Of a DNA stretch of 64,000 nucleotides, positions 9,400-18,260 are shown piece by piece. The DNA is from DASRFR01 sp035651455. GTDB lineage: Bacteria > Acidobacteriota > Terriglobia > Terriglobales > Acidobacteriaceae. The position numbers and the translations under genes are program-made. Within the stretch, counting starts at the first letter, position 1. Each line of letters starts with the position of its first letter. Below the pieces are notes generated by a model. The model searched no databases. It was not told where the DNA came from and was given only the letters and a program-made list of their open reading frames with translations. Location of the stretch: contig DASRFR010000058.1 of assembly GCA_035651455.1 (NCBI GenBank), positions 620,001-684,000 on the forward strand, read 5' to 3'.

Positions 9400-10464
9400 G
9401 CAAAGCAACTCAGCCATGGACCAGATCTGCCCGGAAGAGATCTCCGACGGCGATAACGCCAAGACCTCAGGGAATGCGGCTATTCTGTTCAACGTCGGTT
9501 AGGGCTCGCCACTTCAATTCGCCTTCGAGCTCAACGAGAACCTACGCTTCCAAATCTGGTCCGATTCGGGGCCAATTAAACCGAGTCCAAGAATTCGTTA
9601 GAGGATGAAGAGGGTGCAAGTCGTTGTATTTCCTTATCGTCGTTGTTCTTTCACAGCGATGCCAACTGGCGAAAAAGATCGTTCGCCGTATTGAACGTAA
9701 TTGTGAGCCTTGTTCGCTGTGTCCTTTTTGTGTCCTTCGCAATTAGATTCCGTTCGATTTCACCAACTTTTCCAACGTTTTCGGGTACCGTCCATGCGGG
9801 TCTTGTGATCCTTAAGTTATTGTCAAGGCTGCAGTTGTGAATACTACAGCCGAATCGGGGAACATAACTCTTAATCAGTAGGTTGAAGGTTCGATTCCTT
9901 CCGCGCTCACCAACTCCTTTCAACGACTAGCGAGCCCGAAAATTCGCGTACCAACGTCTGGTCAATGCGTTAAAAATTAGTTGATTTCAGAATTATTCAC
10001 TCCAGTGGCGTGGCTTGCAGCCTGTGCTCTCTCATCTGTTCCCCAACCGCTGCCAAGGGTTTCCTCGCGGGAATCTCCCGCAATTCTCTGTGGAATAACC
10101 ACCGTTGCTTACTTCGCTCGGTGATCGGCTTCACGCGCGCGAAAGCTTGCCGGGATTCTACGCCGCCGGCTATGGCAACAGCTTCGACCGGTTCAGAGAA
10201 GAGCACTTCAGCCGCGCGCTGGCGCCGAACTGCTGATCGACGCAGGTGTGGTTGTGCTGCCCTCGGTGTTCGATGGCCTTCTCTCAGCTCGGGCCAAGGG
10301 TCTTGCGCAGCTGTTTCCGCGGCAAGCCTGACTCACGCACACTCCAAGACCTGACTTCCGTACACGCAATGTTTCGCTGCGCATGGCGAACTCGACGCCG
10401 TCCGCACACCCGGGAACGAGATGGTGAGCGCCTATAAACAATGAGCCGCGGCAAGTGCAGGGCT
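9400..10464. other. Gene-poor junction region with tRNA fragment
   Basis: About 1 kb separates the GH130 operon from the signalling block. The open frames here have poor composition and no ribosome binding sites. A 40-codon frame at 9380-9502 overlaps the end of the GH130 gene but is not convincing. The only clear object is the 3' half of a tRNA-Lys at 9867-9912. No integrase gene was recognised. The stretch reads as decayed DNA left at a former integration site. Confidence 0.55.
9867..9912 (+). tRNA. 3' half of tRNA-Lys(CTT), probable att-site remnant
   Basis: The sequence starts at the anticodon loop CTCTTAA (9868-9874, anticodon CTT). It runs through the 3' anticodon strand TCAGT, a variable loop, and a perfect T arm (GAAGG, loop TTCGATT, CCTTC). 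It ends with the acceptor strand CGCGCTC, discriminator A and CCA at 9910-9912. The matching 5' half is missing: no GAGCGCG acceptor strand, D arm or ACTGA strand lies upstream. A break exactly at the anticodon loop is the classic outcome of tyrosine-recombinase integration into a tRNA gene, so this is best read as an attachment-site remnant and not a functional tRNA. Confidence 0.8.
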
Positions 10465-11616
10465 TCAAGGTTGCAACGACGCTGGCGTTAAGCCTGTGTC
10501 AACGGGTTCTACTTTGACGATGACCGACGTGATGTCATCTTTCTGCGGCTCGTTGCAGGCGAAGCGCTGGGCCTGGCGGTAGAGGCCCTCGGCGAGTTGG
10601 CTCGCGCTTTGGTGGCTGTGAGCGACCAGGTAATCGAGGGCACCGTGGGCGCCCCACTCCGCGCCGTCGGGAGACACGGATTCCGTGATGCCGTCTGTGA
10701 GCAGGACCAGAAGATGCCCGGGATGCAGGGTGATAGGAGCGTTGCGCGGGAATCTCACATTCGGAAACAACCCAAGCGGTGGTCCGGTGCTCTCCAACGT
10801 ATGCTCCGTGGAACCCGAGGCATTGAGCACGTATCCGGGGATATGACCCGCGCCGGCATAAACCATGGACCGGGCATCCACATCCAAGGACGCGAGCATG
10901 AGCGTGACGAAGCAGCCGTCTCCCAAATCGTCGACGAGCATGCGATTGACCTGCGTCAATATCTGATCCACCTCCAGACCCATGGCGACAAATGAGTGAA
11001 TGTAGGCGCGGGTCAGGGCCATCACCAGGGCGGAGCCAAATCCATGGCCCTCGACATCGCCCACGGCTATGCCCAGGCGGCGGTGCGGCAAGGAAATGAA
11101 ATCGAAATAGTCGCCGCTGGTCTCATAGGCCGGATAAGCTGCTGCGGCAAGGTCGAAGCCGGGAATAACTGGCGCAGGCCGATAAAACTTCTGCTGGATT
11201 TGTCTCGCCAGACGCAGCTGGACTTCGCGCTCCTGGATTTTCAAGTCCTCGCTGATATCCTGTGTCACGGCGACAAAGTGCGAAACGTTACCGGCTTCAT
11301 CCATCATGGGGGTAATCGTTTCCTTCGCGGTATAGATTTCCCCGTTTTTTCTTCGATTGTTAATAGTTCCCTGAAAGGACCTTCCCGCCATCAGTTCAGC
11401 CCACAAGCCTTCGTAGAAGGCGGGATCCTGCAACCCCGACTTCAGAACTCGCGGAGTCTTGCCGCGCACGTCGTCCGCACTGAATCCGGTCATCGTCTCG
11501 AACGCCGGATTGACGTATTCGATGAAGCCATTTCGGTCCGTGAGCAGGACGCCGTCTGCAATCTGTTCCACCACCTGTAACAGCAGCGTATTCGTTTGCT
11601 GGGACACGGCTTGCAT
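10465..11616 (-). CDS. PAS-domain PP2C-type (SpoIIE/RsbU-like) phosphatase
   Basis: An N-terminal PAS domain (about residues 10-125) has the usual EQIADGVLLTDRNGFIEYVN start and ends in FVAVTQDISED. A linker helix leads into a SpoIIE-type PPM phosphatase domain (about 150-370). Its metal-binding acids sit in ETSGDYFDF, VGDVEGHGFGSAL, LLTDGITES and KDDITSVIV. Such proteins dephosphorylate anti-anti-sigma factors or similar Ser-phosphorylated partners in response to a signal read by PAS, which here may be redox, light or a small ligand. No anti-sigma or STAS partner lies next to it. It is divergent from the receiver-kinase at 12039 and marks the left edge of the signalling block. Domain calls firm, partner unknown. 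Confidence 0.92.
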   Translation of the reverse strand: MQAVSQQTNTLLLQVVEQIADGVLLTDRNGFIEYVNPAFETMTGFSADDVRGKTPRVLKSGLQDPAFYEGLWAELMAGRSFQGTINNRRKNGEIYTAKETITPMMDEAGNVSHFVAVTQDISEDLKIQEREVQLRLARQIQQKFYRPAPVIPGFDLAAAAYPAYETSGDYFDFISLPHRRLGIAVGDVEGHGFGSALVMALTRAYIHSFVAMGLEVDQILTQVNRMLVDDLGDGCFVTLMLASLDVDARSMVYAGAGHIPGYVLNASGSTEHTLESTGPPLGLFPNVRFPRNAPITLHPGHLLVLLTDGITESVSPDGAEWGAHGALDYLVAHSHQSASQLAEGLYRQAQRFACNEPQKDDITSVIVKVEPVDTGLTPASLQP

Positions 11617-12038
11617 GAATCTCCTCCGCAGTACGAACTACCGGGCAAATAGCACTTGGGTTGCCCGCATGGGTTGTCGATAGGGGATACGCAAAGTTGC
11701 ACGGCGCAGGCCGATCAGTGGAGTCATCGGTACTGCCATGACATTTCTTGAGAGGACGAAGGTGCTGGATCTTTTGTCAACGCCCGCACAGTTGCTCCAA
11801 TGGACAGGTCCGAACGGCCAATGTCACCGGCGACGAAGGACACGGCGACGAATGTCCTTTGGGAGCCAAACCACTGTTTTGCACTCAAGGCCAGCAGGCG
11901 AAGGCCGATGTCCCAAGTTAGACGAATCGTTGGAGGCGTACCCGTGTCGGGATACCGGTGGCGTGGCGATGCGGGCAATGGGAGGCCAGCGTGAATCGCA
12001 GTTCCGCCGCTCAAGGCTCAGTTTTAGCAGCTGGCGGC
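11617..12038. other. Divergent intergenic region
   Basis: Just over 400 bases lie between the leftward phosphatase gene and the rightward receiver-kinase. I see no supported gene. It must hold both promoters, but no box is clear enough to place. Confidence 0.45.
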
Positions 12039-13262
12039 ATGGATGAGCGCGACGTCCTGCTTCTGCCTGATGAAACCGGGCACGATAGGGTCGAAGCCAG
12101 CGGAGTGCACGATTACCAGGCCACGGCGGGCAGCAGGCTGAAGCTGAGAGCCCTGATCGTGGAGGACGAAGCGGCGGACGCGGAACTAGCGCTGCGAAGC
12201 CTACGGCAGGCCGGGTTGGAAGCAATCGGGGATGTCGCCCAGACAGCCGAGGAATTCACTGAGTTGTTGCGCAAGAACTTGTACGACGTGATCCTCGCGG
12301 ATTACAAGTTGCCGGATTGGAATGGCTTGGAAACCATCGAGATCCTGCGCCGCGAAGCATTGGATGTTCCGGTCATTCTGGTGTCGGGCGCGCTGGGCGA
12401 GTTAACCGCGGTGGAGTGCATCAAGCAGGGCGCCGCCGACTACGTCCTGAAAGATCATTTGGCTCGCTTGCCGGGATCGGTGCGACGAGCCATCCGGGAG
12501 ACCAAACTGCGCCAGGACCACCGGCGGATGCAGGATGACTTGGCCCGCTCAAACCGTGACCTGGAGCAGTTCGCCTACGTAGCCTCGCATGATCTACAGG
12601 AGCCTCTTCGCATGGTTGCGACCTATACCCAGCTCCTGGCAGAGCGCTATCGGGGCAAACTCGACTCTGACGCGGACAAATACATTCACTATGCCCTCGA
12701 CGGCGCCCTGCGCATGCAGAAACTGGTGCAGGATCTGCTGGCTTTTTCGCGGGTCGGGCGCAACGGCCTGGCTGCCGTCAGGACCGACTGCAATCTGGCC
12801 CTGCAGGCGGCACTAAATAATTTGCAGGCGGCGATCCAGGAAAGCGGGGCGGTCGTCGAGTGCACGCAACTTCCCGTGCTGGTCGCGGATAATTCCCAGC
12901 TGGTGCAGGTATTTCAAAACCTGATCGGAAACGCCATCAAGTTTCGCGGTTCCGAACCACCCCGCATTCGAGTAAAAGCGAAGTTATCGGGGAAGGAATG
13001 GGCTTTCTCGGTGGCCGACAACGGCATCGGCATCGCTCCCGAGCAAAGGGAGAACGTATTTGTCATCTTCCGCCGCTTGCATACCCGCGCCGAATATCCC
13101 GGAAACGGTATCGGGCTCTCGATCTGCAAGAAGATTGTCGAACAACATGGCGGACGGATCTGGGTCGAATCCCAGCCTGGCCGCGGATCCATCTTCCACT
13201 TTACGCTACCCCTCAAGTTCACCCCGCGGGGAGATAACGGTCAGAGCAATGAAAACTCCTGA
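12039..13262 (+). CDS. Receiver-histidine kinase hybrid
   Basis: The order is an N-terminal receiver (about residues 30-150, phospho-Asp D88 in ADYKLPDW), a coiled linker, a HisKA domain with H184 in ASHDLQEPLRM, and a HATPase domain. The HATPase shows its N box (NLIGNAIKF), G1 (DNGIGIAP) and G2 (NGIGLSICKK). The receiver comes first, so the kinase is probably controlled by phosphorylation from another kinase. The ATG at 12039 is preferred over an upstream in-frame start at 11958, whose extra residues look non-coding. The next gene, a single receiver, begins inside the last 14 bases of this one, so the two are translationally coupled and probably a cognate pair. No membrane segment is seen. 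Confidence 0.9.
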   Translation: MDERDVLLLPDETGHDRVEASGVHDYQATAGSRLKLRALIVEDEAADAELALRSLRQAGLEAIGDVAQTAEEFTELLRKNLYDVILADYKLPDWNGLETIEILRREALDVPVILVSGALGELTAVECIKQGAADYVLKDHLARLPGSVRRAIRETKLRQDHRRMQDDLARSNRDLEQFAYVASHDLQEPLRMVATYTQLLAERYRGKLDSDADKYIHYALDGALRMQKLVQDLLAFSRVGRNGLAAVRTDCNLALQAALNNLQAAIQESGAVVECTQLPVLVADNSQLVQVFQNLIGNAIKFRGSEPPRIRVKAKLSGKEWAFSVADNGIGIAPEQRENVFVIFRRLHTRAEYPGNGIGLSICKKIVEQHGGRIWVESQPGRGSIFHFTLPLKFTPRGDNGQSNENS

Positions 13263-13686
13263 AATTCTGATGGTCGACGACAATCCCGCCGACATCGACC
13301 TGACTAGACAGGTGCTGGCTCAGAGTCAGCGCCATTTTCACGTGAACGCAGTCAACGACGGAGCGGAAGCAATTTCCTTTCTCCGGCATGAGGGGAAATA
13401 TGCCGAGGCGCCGGTGCCGGACCTGGTCGTGCTCGACTTGAACCTTCCGCGCAAGAATGGGTGCGAAGTGCTTTCGAATATCAAATCTGACCCGTCCTTG
13501 GCGAAGATTCCGGTCGTCATTTTTACCACCTCGCAATCTGGTTCCGATATCGCGCGCAGCTACAAACTGGGAGCGAACTGCTATCTGAAGAAGCCCGGCA
13601 ATCTTCCGGAGTTCGTTGCTGTGGTCCAATCCATGGCGGAATTTTGGCTGCGCTTTGCCAGCCTGCCGCAGAGGGAGAAACAATGA
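13249..13686 (+). CDS. Single-domain response regulator, Rcp1-like
   Basis: The 145 residues form one receiver domain: acidic pair in ILMVDDNPAD, phospho-Asp D63 in VVLDLNLPRKNG, conserved Thr in VVIFTTSQ and Lys in YLKKPGNL. The sequence style (NPADIDLTRQVL at the start, FWL near the end) is that of the Rcp1 group, which usually pairs with phytochrome-like HisKA kinases. There is no output domain, so it probably relays phosphate. Its start lies within the end of the upstream kinase gene, and its stop overlaps the ATG of the next receiver-kinase. It sits between two hybrid kinases, which suggests that it carries phosphate between them. Confidence 0.93.
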   Translation: MKTPEILMVDDNPADIDLTRQVLAQSQRHFHVNAVNDGAEAISFLRHEGKYAEAPVPDLVVLDLNLPRKNGCEVLSNIKSDPSLAKIPVVIFTTSQSGSDIARSYKLGANCYLKKPGNLPEFVAVVQSMAEFWLRFASLPQREKQ

Positions 13687-15260
13687 AGGATGAATCGACT
13701 CACGTCCTACTGATCGAAGACAATCCGGGAGATGCGGATCTTGTGCGATTGCGGCTGGTGGAAAGCAAGTCGGCGGTTGACGTCAGTTGCGTGAATCGTT
13801 TGTCCGACGGGCTCGAGTCCATCAAGGAACATTCTCCTTCCCTCATCTTGCTGGACTTGAATCTTCCCGACAGCCAGGGAGCGGAAACCTATCGCAAGGT
13901 GCTGGCGAAGGCTCCGAACGTGCCCGTCGTAATCCTGTCGGGACAGGACGATGAAGCGCTGGCGATGAGGGCCTTGCATCAGGGTGTACAGGATTATCTG
14001 GTAAAAGGCGCGATTTCCAGCAGCGGCCTGCACCGCGCCATGCGCTACGCCGTGGAGCGGCAGGCTCTTCTGCGTTCGCTGGAGATGAGCCGCAAGCAAC
14101 AGCTCGAATTCAAAAATCAATTCCTCTCTCATGTATCGCACGAGCTGCGAACTCCCCTGACCTGCATTCATCAGTTCACCACCATTCTGCTCGATGGGCT
14201 GGCAGGAGACGTCACTCCGGAGCAGCGCGATCATCTCAGAACGATTTTGAAAAGTGTGAATCAGCTGGGAGCCATGGTTCGCGATCTGCTGGAGGCCAGC
14301 CGGGCGGAGTCGGGGAAGCTTCGCATTGAACCGCGCTGCGTTGCAATTGGGGAACTGATCCGGCAGGCCGTCGCCATGATGCAGCCGCTTGCGCACGAAA
14401 AGAGGGTAGGGCTGGAAATGGGCGTCGATACCAGAATCCCCTTCGTTCACGGAGATCCCGGGCGCATTCTCGAAGTGCTGATCAATCTCCTCGAGAATGG
14501 AATCAAGTTCACGCCCCCGGGTGGAGCGGTCACGGTGCAAGCCTCGCTCGTGGAGACCGACCCCGACTTTGTGTTTGTCGCAGTTACGGATACAGGATGC
14601 GGCATCGCGCCCGAAGCCAGAGCCCTGGTGTTTGAACGCCTTTACCAGGATCCGAATTCGGTCGATAACAACCGCAAGGGATTGGGGCTCGGGTTATTCA
14701 TTGCCAAGGAATTGGTCAATCTCCACGGCGGACGGATCTGGGTGGCCAGTGAACCCGGGCATGGCAGCACGTTTTCTTTTACCGTGCCCTTGTACTCCCT
14801 CGCCAAGCTGCTCTTCCCCGTTATCACCTATCAGGAAAAGCTGCGAGAGGCCATAGTGCTGGTAAAGGTCTCACTACGAGCGCTCACCAAGCCGCCCCGG
14901 GCCAGTTGGAAGGAAACCTGCCAGCGCTGCCTGGAAATTTTGCAGCGCTGCGTGTACCTCGACAAGGACCTGGTCCTGCCGCCTATGGCCCCGAACGGGC
15001 TGGACGAGACTTTTTTAGTAGTGGCGTCGACTGACCTGGAACGCGCCAACATCATGATGACGCGCATTCGCGAGCAACTTGCGAAATTGCCCGAACTGGG
15101 CAATTCGGGAGAACTCCAGGTATCTGCCCAGGGGGTGCCACTTCCCGATCGCAGCGCTGGACACTCACTGCAAGAGCAAGTGCGCGAAGTTTCCGTGACC
15201 GTAGGCGAAATGGCTCGTCAAGTTATGGCAGGCCAATCGGCCTCTGCTACATCCAACTAA
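13683..15260 (+). CDS. Receiver-histidine kinase with C-terminal extension
   Basis: Domains in order are a receiver (residues about 8-125, phospho-Asp D58 in LLDLNLPDSQG), HisKA with H153 in SHVSHELRTPLT, and a HATPase with NLLENGIKF, DTGCGIAPEA and KGLGLGLFIAKEL. About 150 residues follow. Within them FLVVASTDLERANIMMTRIREQL resembles the late part of a GGDEF domain, but no GGDEF signature is present, so a degenerate or unrelated domain is possible. ATG overlaps the stop of the Rcp1-like gene. It probably takes phosphate on its receiver and changes kinase activity in response. The tail has no assigned function. Confidence 0.9.
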   Translation: MKDESTHVLLIEDNPGDADLVRLRLVESKSAVDVSCVNRLSDGLESIKEHSPSLILLDLNLPDSQGAETYRKVLAKAPNVPVVILSGQDDEALAMRALHQGVQDYLVKGAISSSGLHRAMRYAVERQALLRSLEMSRKQQLEFKNQFLSHVSHELRTPLTCIHQFTTILLDGLAGDVTPEQRDHLRTILKSVNQLGAMVRDLLEASRAESGKLRIEPRCVAIGELIRQAVAMMQPLAHEKRVGLEMGVDTRIPFVHGDPGRILEVLINLLENGIKFTPPGGAVTVQASLVETDPDFVFVAVTDTGCGIAPEARALVFERLYQDPNSVDNNRKGLGLGLFIAKELVNLHGGRIWVASEPGHGSTFSFTVPLYSLAKLLFPVITYQEKLREAIVLVKVSLRALTKPPRASWKETCQRCLEILQRCVYLDKDLVLPPMAPNGLDETFLVVASTDLERANIMMTRIREQLAKLPELGNSGELQVSAQGVPLPDRSAGHSLQEQVREVSVTVGEMARQVMAGQSASATSN

Positions 15261-15313
15261 AACTCGAACGACATGCTGATAAAAATGTGAAGACTGAAAT
15301 GGAGGAATACACA

Positions 15314-15712
15314 GTGGCAAACTCAAAGATCATGATCGTCGACGATGACCCCGACCTGAGGCAGGCGCTGCGGCTGCGTTTGCGCGCAAGCCACTACGAT
15401 ACGGTGAATGCGATGGATGGCTACTCTGCCATCGCCCTGGCCTATAAGGAGCATCCCGACCTGATCATCCTGGATCTCGGCCTGCCAGCCGGAGACGGTT
15501 TCGTCGTACTCGACCGACTGCAAAAGGATGACAAGCTCTCGACCATCCCCGTAATTGTTCTGACCGCCCGCGACCCGCAGAGCAGCGAGAAGCGTGCGAT
15601 GCAGGCGGGAGCGACCGCCTTCTTCCAGAAGCCGGCGGATAACACGGAACTGCTGGATGTGATTCGGGCCAGCCTGTCCCAGGCCGGAAACCAGTCCGCC
15701 CTGCCGTCGTAA
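15314..15712 (+). CDS. Single-domain response regulator
   Basis: This is one receiver domain of about 132 residues. The acid cluster is in IMIVDDDPDLR, the phospho-Asp is D54 in IILDLGLPAGDG, the Thr is in VIVLTARDPQ and the Lys is in FFQKPAD. The GTG at 15314 is chosen because GGAGG lies 8 bases upstream; an earlier in-frame GTG at 15287 has no such site. It follows the receiver-kinase by about 50 bases on the same strand. The lack of an output domain points to a relay or to an effect through protein binding. The PilZ gene that follows could be a later addition or a functional partner. Confidence 0.92.
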   Translation: MANSKIMIVDDDPDLRQALRLRLRASHYDTVNAMDGYSAIALAYKEHPDLIILDLGLPAGDGFVVLDRLQKDDKLSTIPVIVLTARDPQSSEKRAMQAGATAFFQKPADNTELLDVIRASLSQAGNQSALPS

Positions 15713-15849
15713 CGTCTCGGAAGAGTGGTATTTCGTTGCGGCACTGAGGGTCTAGTGCGTGCCCGACCCGAGCCATCAATGGTCAGGGCGGGCAGCTTGG
15801 ACGTTTGCCCGGGGTTCGGGCGCGGAACAAGCGCGAGGAGGATACTGCC

Positions 15850-16200
15850 ATGTCAGTCGGAACCCACTCTGGAGTCAAGTCTCATGGAATGTATGAATTC
15901 TTCCGCCACCATCCCCGAATTCTGTTCACCATTCCCATCACGGTCTGTCATTTGCGCCGCGGTGGCGTGTGCACTACACGCGGCATCAGCCTTGATTTGG
16001 GCCAGGGCGGTATGGGTGCCATTGTGGAGGGAGATGTAGAGGTTGGAGAAACCGTTGAGATTGAGTTCCGGTTGCAGGGGCAGCCGATGACAACCGTTGC
16101 CATCGTGCGCCACACTTCCGCCTCCCGCTCCGGGTTCGAATTTGTCGGCCTGACCCCCGAAGAGCGCCTGCAAATCGCGACCACCGTCGGCCAGGCGTAA
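15850..16200 (+). CDS. PilZ-domain protein
   Basis: The 116 residues carry one PilZ domain. It has the N-terminal RxxxR element in FFRHHPRILFTIP. The loop LDLGQGGMG stands where PilZ proteins have (D/N)xSxxG, but the Ser is replaced by Gly. The barrel strands EIEFRLQGQPMTTVAIVRHT and SGFEFVGLTPEERLQI follow. PilZ proteins usually bind cyclic di-GMP; the altered motif makes binding here uncertain. The start at 15850 follows an AGGAGGA site. It stands between the receiver-kinase group and kaiC, which could link the block to motility, surface behaviour or polysaccharide control. Fold call good, ligand binding unproven. Confidence 0.82.
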   Translation: MSVGTHSGVKSHGMYEFFRHHPRILFTIPITVCHLRRGGVCTTRGISLDLGQGGMGAIVEGDVEVGETVEIEFRLQGQPMTTVAIVRHTSASRSGFEFVGLTPEERLQIATTVGQA

Positions 16201-16504
16201 GCGAGACCTCAGTTCGCGATCTCTGCTGGCCAAGCGGCGCACGTCATAACTCCTACGCAACACGGCGGTCGATTGCGCTAACCGAAGACTGTCCACTCGG
16301 CGTTTGAAAATACATATCGCGCAGCCTACCATTTCGGGAAGCCTCCGCCTTTGGTGTGCGCACCATCACCATCTTTCACCATCGCACCACCTCATACTAG
16401 TTACGTCCCTTAGCCGATAATCAGGAGTTTGTTTCCGCTCGACAAATCTCAATTTCTAGTTTCCGCATGGAATGTCCGGTCGCCGAACGATGGAGGTTTT
16501 GTTG
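16201..16504 (+). other. Leader region of the kai operon
   Basis: About 300 bases between the PilZ gene and kaiC hold no supported gene. The region is more A/T-rich near 16380-16460 than its surroundings and is the likely promoter of kaiC. A GGAGG at about 16491-16495 is the kaiC ribosome binding site. Confidence 0.5.
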
Positions 16505-18259
16505 ATGCCGAGAACTCGACAGGTTAAGCCCGCTCTCAAGAATGGGATCGCAAAATGTCCAACCGGTATTTTCGGATTAGATCAAATCACCGAGGGTGGC
16601 TTGCCCAAGGGCCGTCCCACGCTTATCTGCGGCACCGCGGGGTGCGGCAAAACTATCCTGGGCATGGAGTTCCTGGTTCGTGGCGCCACCGAGTTCGGCG
16701 AGCCAGGCGTATTCATGGCTTTCGAGGAAACGGCTAAAGAGTTGAGCAAGAACGTGGCCTCGATGGGCTTCGATCTTCCCGCGCTAGTAGCGCGCAAGAA
16801 GTTGATGCTCGATCACGTGCGCATCGAACGGAGCGAAATCGCAGAGAGCGGGGAATACGATCTGGAAGGCTTATTCATCCGCCTGGGGAACGCGATCGAT
16901 GCTATCGGCGCGAAACGCGTCGTCCTCGACACCATCGAATCTTTGTTCTCGGGCTTCACTAATACGAACATTCTGCGCGCGGAACTTCGCCGCCTGTTCG
17001 GATGGTTGAAGGCGAAGGGGGTCAGTGCCGTCGTCACCGCCGAAACGGGCGACGGAACCATCACCCGTAACGGGATTGAAGAGTACGTCGCCGATTGCGT
17101 GATTCTGCTCGATCATCGAGTCGAAGACCAGAGTTCGATTCGTCGCTTGCGGGTATTGAAGTATCGCGGCACGATGCACGGCACCCACGAGTATCCCTTT
17201 CTGATCGGGCAATCCGGCCTTTCGGTGCTCCCTCTCAGTTCCTTGAAGCTGGACCATAAGGCTCCGACACAAAGAATTTCGTCGGGTGTTCCGCGTCTGG
17301 ACACAATGCTGGGCGGAAAAGGCTTTTACCGCGGCACCAGCATCCTCATTTCCGGCACCGCCGGCACGGGAAAGAGCAGCCTGGCTGCGCATTTTGTGCA
17401 GGCGGCCTGCGCCCGGGGCGAACGCGCCCTCTACATGGCTTCTGAACAATCTACAAACGAAGTAATGCGCAACATGCGCTCGATCGGGGTTGACTTGGAA
17501 CCCTGGGTTAAACGAGGTCTACTGCAATTCTATGCCGCCCGGCCCGGCACCTTCGGCCTGGAGAAGCATCTGGTCACCATTCACGATCTGACTATGAACT
17601 TCGATCCGCAAGTTGTGGTTATCGATCCCATTACGAATTTTGGCTCGGTGGGAACCTACTCGGAAGTGAAGTCGATGGTGACCCGCCTCATCGACATGTT
17701 CAAGTCGCGTCAGGTTACCACGCTGTTTACCAGCCTTACCTCGGGCGACAGCAATCCCGAACAGAGCGAGGTGGGTGTTTCCTCGCAGATGGATGCCTGG
17801 CTGTTGTTGCGCAACCTGGAGTCAAACGGAGAGCGCAATCGCGGCCTCTACGTGCTGAAGTCGCGCGGCATGGCGCACTCCAACCAGATTCGCGAATTCC
17901 TGCTGACCGACCACGGCGTGCAATTGCGCGATGTCTACATAGGACCCTCGGGGCTGCTCACCGGCTCGGCGCGAGAAGCACAGGAAGCCAAAGAGCGGGC
18001 GCAAGCCACCGAGCGCCGGCAGCAGGTGGAGCGTGAAGCTTTCGAACTTAAACAGAAAGGCCAGCAACTGGAGGCAGAGATTGCGCAAATGCGCGCCGAT
18101 TTTGCGCTTCTGGAACAGAGGTCGTTGCGCGAATCCCGCGACCTAGAGTCACAGGCAAAGCAAATCGCGATCGAGCGGGTGGAGATGGGGCGCATTCGCA
18201 AGGCGGACGCGATTCACGCGCACCGGAATGGCCGGGCTACATACGAGAAACGGGTCTGA
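16505..18259 (+). CDS. kaiC: KaiC-family double-RecA ATPase with C-terminal coiled coil
   Basis: The protein has two RecA-like halves, as in clock protein KaiC. CI has Walker A GTAGCGKT at residues 43-50 and catalytic glutamates E74-E75 in MAFEETAKE. CII has Walker A GTAGTGKSS at 284-292 and one retained glutamate in MASEQS. At the cyanobacterial S431/T432 position there is Ser-Ser (S426, S427 in GVSSQMDAW), so autophosphorylation is plausible. The last 100 or so residues are a highly charged heptad-like coiled coil, a tail known from KaiA-independent KaiC of Rhodobacter type. The start at 16505 is set by GGAGG 9 bases upstream. kaiB follows after one base. No kaiA is present. The cluster points to a timer or redox switch and not a proven 24-h oscillator. 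Confidence 0.93.
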   Translation: MPRTRQVKPALKNGIAKCPTGIFGLDQITEGGLPKGRPTLICGTAGCGKTILGMEFLVRGATEFGEPGVFMAFEETAKELSKNVASMGFDLPALVARKKLMLDHVRIERSEIAESGEYDLEGLFIRLGNAIDAIGAKRVVLDTIESLFSGFTNTNILRAELRRLFGWLKAKGVSAVVTAETGDGTITRNGIEEYVADCVILLDHRVEDQSSIRRLRVLKYRGTMHGTHEYPFLIGQSGLSVLPLSSLKLDHKAPTQRISSGVPRLDTMLGGKGFYRGTSILISGTAGTGKSSLAAHFVQAACARGERALYMASEQSTNEVMRNMRSIGVDLEPWVKRGLLQFYAARPGTFGLEKHLVTIHDLTMNFDPQVVVIDPITNFGSVGTYSEVKSMVTRLIDMFKSRQVTTLFTSLTSGDSNPEQSEVGVSSQMDAWLLLRNLESNGERNRGLYVLKSRGMAHSNQIREFLLTDHGVQLRDVYIGPSGLLTGSAREAQEAKERAQATERRQQVEREAFELKQKGQQLEAEIAQMRADFALLEQRSLRESRDLESQAKQIAIERVEMGRIRKADAIHAHRNGRATYEKRV

Positions 18260-18260
18260 C

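Noticed and set aside
9651..9923. Minus-strand open frame of 90 codons with a GRNRTFNLLIKS stretch
   Set aside because: That stretch is the translation of the antisense of the tRNA-Lys 3' half, a well-known false protein signature; the rest has no gene features.
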